Shown here piece by piece: positions 13,907 through 15,439 of a stretch of DNA of 15,439 nucleotides; the stretch's first letter is position 1, and every line of letters begins with the position of its first letter. The DNA is from XYA12-FULL-58-9 sp001798605 (GTDB lineage Bacteria; Myxococcota; XYA12-FULL-58-9): NCBI GenBank assembly GCA_036736205.1, contig DAINMX010000151.1:1-15439 (forward strand). Direction: 5' to 3'. The notes beneath the pieces are model-generated. The model was not told where the DNA came from, did not search any database, and worked only from the letters and a program-made list of their open reading frames with translations. The position numbers were made by a program, and so were the translations under genes.

Positions 13907-15319
13907 TCAGTCAAACAAGCTGAACCCAACTTCGTCCTCCGCTTCGTCGAAACGTTTGCGCATGTGCCGGCTGAGCTCACTCACCCTCTCCGAGAGAGGG
14001 TCGATGAGCCTTGGCGTAACAAACACCGCCAACTCGGTCTTGTTCTCTTGGAACTGCCTGCTCTTGAACAGTTCGCCAATGATGGGAATGTGGCCCAATA
14101 CAGGAATCTTAACCACGTCCTTGCCCTCTGCGAGCGCCAGCAGTCCCGACAGGACGATGGTCTCACCATCCCGCACCGTGACTTCGGTATCGACCCGGCG
14201 AGTGATGAAGCCGGGAATATTCATGACCGCCACCGACCGATCGAGCGCCGAGACTTCGGCGAGGACTTTCGTTTGTACCGTGCCGTTGGCGTCAGCCACT
14301 GGCGTGATGTTGAGGCGGATGCCGTATTCCTTCCACTCGACGTAGATTCTTTCCTCGGAGATAATGGGGATCGGCAACTCGCCACCCGCAAGGAACTTGG
14401 CCTCGCTGCCGCTGGTGGTGACGAGCCGCGGTCGAGCCAGGGTGCGAGTGATACCGTCATTGAATTGCAGGGCAACACCGAGCGACGCATTGATGCTGCC
14501 TGTGGCTCTCAAGAGGGCTTCGTCGGGTTGCGGGCCCTTGAAAACGGTAGCGCTGGCGTATTCCAGATCCACATTGCCACTTATGTCGGTGGGCCAGCGG
14601 ATGCCGATGCGGTCGAGTGAGTTTTTCGAGATCTCCACAAACTCAACGTCGAGCTCGATCATCCGTGACGCCCCGACACGCAACACGCTTTGGATGTTCT
14701 TGCCGATTGCACGGGTGATGATTTCTGCTTTCTGCAAATCGGCCTCGGAATCGACCATTCCTTCGAGAAAAATCGTCGAGCCTACAACTGTGGCGCTGGA
14801 GTTGTTGAGGCCAGCGCGTGCCATCTGTTTGTTGATGGCATCGGCAATATGGGCGTGGGCTGAGGGATCGAGCTTCACAAAATTCCGCACCTGGGGATAC
14901 TCGACGGCTATCTCCTCAGCCTTCTCGAGGTCGGCCAGAGTGAGAACGCTGCCTTCGATGATGACCCCATCACGAACCGTGCGAACCGTGATGCCCTCGC
15001 GATTTCCCAGGAGCTTATCTACCTCTTTCTTCAACTGGCGCGGATCCATGCTGGAGACGCGGATGGAGTAGGTTGTGACTCGTGAGCCTTGCCACACGGT
15101 GAGCTCGGTGCTGCCGTCTCCGACGGCGGTGACGAGCACTTGACCTGCGCTCACGACCTTGACATCCGCCACGCTGGGATTGGCGATCGCTATTCGGGTG
15201 ACACCTGGAGCGGAGATGACCTTCTGCTGGCCAATGACCAGAGTGAGGGGTTCTTCAGCCTGCGCAAATGTCGCGCACAACATCAGAGTACAGACCACCG
15301 CCGCATTTACGCGCAACAA
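13907..15319 (-). CDS. CpaC/RcpA-type secretin
   Basis: This 470-residue outer-membrane secretin would form the exit channel of a Tad-like system. From TTG 15319 the protein begins with a classic signal peptide (RVNAAVVCTLMLCATFAQA, cleavage before EE). A pilus-type N-terminal domain follows (about 24-90, LVIGQQKVISAPGVTRIAI), then two BON-like segments (about 95-150 and 157-215) and the secretin domain (about 220-440), which ends in the hallmark IPVLGHIPIIGELFKSR (405-421) and TELAVFVTPRLI (428-439). GGGAG lies 6 nt upstream of the TTG. An alternative GTG at 15394 would place 25 charged residues before the signal peptide and put the promoter at 15347-15375 inside the gene, so the TTG is preferred. 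It is first in the visible operon with the FHA-CpaF and double-FHA genes. Confidence 0.93.
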   Translation of the reverse strand: MLRVNAAVVCTLMLCATFAQAEEPLTLVIGQQKVISAPGVTRIAIANPSVADVKVVSAGQVLVTAVGDGSTELTVWQGSRVTTYSIRVSSMDPRQLKKEVDKLLGNREGITVRTVRDGVIIEGSVLTLADLEKAEEIAVEYPQVRNFVKLDPSAHAHIADAINKQMARAGLNNSSATVVGSTIFLEGMVDSEADLQKAEIITRAIGKNIQSVLRVGASRMIELDVEFVEISKNSLDRIGIRWPTDISGNVDLEYASATVFKGPQPDEALLRATGSINASLGVALQFNDGITRTLARPRLVTTSGSEAKFLAGGELPIPIISEERIYVEWKEYGIRLNITPVADANGTVQTKVLAEVSALDRSVAVMNIPGFITRRVDTEVTVRDGETIVLSGLLALAEGKDVVKIPVLGHIPIIGELFKSRQFQENKTELAVFVTPRLIDPLSERVSELSRHMRKRFDEAEDEVGFSLFD

Positions 15320-15346
15320 ATCCTGCTCCCATTTGAAAACTGCCGG

Positions 15347-15375
15347 ATTCTTTCGTTTACTCGACTCGATGTCAA
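15347..15375 (-). promoter_or_regulatory. Candidate sigma-70 promoter of the secretin operon
   Basis: The minus strand carries a perfect -35 TTGACA (15370-15375), a 17-nt spacer and AAGAAT (15347-15352, four of six -10 matches). Transcription would begin near 15340, leaving about 20 nt of leader containing the GGGAG ribosome binding site at 15326-15330 before TTG 15319. The mutual fit of promoter, ribosome site and signal peptide is the main support. Cotranscription from genes beyond the right edge is also possible. Confidence 0.42.
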
Positions 15376-15439
15376 CCGCCTCACCTATTACCACGCAACC
15401 GACTCGCCTTCCTAGCCCTGAGAACGGACGGACTCGAAT

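Noticed and set aside
15395..15439. End of an upstream minus-strand gene at the right edge (a TAG at 15412-15414 is in one frame)
   Set aside because: Only eight codons would be visible and more than one frame is possible, so a partial gene cannot be supported.
1..15439. CRISPR arrays, tRNA or rRNA genes, insertion sequences, prophage or toxin-antitoxin genes
   Set aside because: No spaced direct repeats, tRNA-like cloverleaf with CCA-proximal features, rRNA motifs, transposase, integrase or toxin-like genes were seen on either strand.

Overview
The window is about 15.4 kb of high-GC bacterial DNA, almost all coding, with every confident gene but one on the minus strand. A Tad/CpaF-type secretion block rich in FHA domains, an FHA-containing sigma-54 activator, and GTG/TTG starts suggest a Myxococcota-like (former Deltaproteobacteria) chromosome. 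This taxonomic placement is inferred from gene style; there is no rRNA or other marker here.

Layout from left to right. Positions 1-545 carry no confident gene. They hold the ribosome binding site of a minus-strand gene starting just outside the left edge, several inverted repeats (one a nested, cloverleaf-like array), and a doubtful ORF running through those repeats. Positions 546-5881 form a molybdenum hydroxylase block. In transcription order (right to left) it encodes an XdhC/CoxI-type maturation factor, a MocA-like cytidylyltransferase, the FAD subunit, the [2Fe-2S] subunit, and a xanthine-dehydrogenase-type molybdopterin subunit with an unusual lysine-rich N-terminal tail. Neighbouring genes overlap by 4-16 nt at three of the four junctions, as expected of a translationally coupled operon. 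Upstream, on the same strand, are an unrecognised exported protein with a C-terminal membrane anchor (6007-7164) and an FHA/AAA+/Fis sigma-54 activator (7259-8728). These two may belong to the same transcription unit or control it.

An intergenic region with a 9-nt minisatellite separates the activator from the only plus-strand gene, a trans-polyprenyl diphosphate synthase (9016-10026). That gene converges on the next block with only 2 nt between stop codons. The last block, transcribed right to left from a candidate sigma-70 promoter at the right edge, encodes a CpaC/RcpA-type secretin, a CpaF/TadA-type ATPase with an N-terminal FHA domain, and a membrane protein with two cytoplasmic FHA domains and a large, probably periplasmic helical-repeat region. 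Together they look like the outer-membrane channel, the motor and a phospho-dependent adaptor of a Tad-like pilus or secretion machine. The platform proteins and pilins are not in the window.

The most notable points are the concentration of FHA domains around the secretion motor, the histone-H1-like tail on a cytoplasmic metalloenzyme subunit, the partly altered substrate pocket of that enzyme, the anchored unknown protein between regulator and enzyme genes, and the nested inverted-repeat element at the left end.
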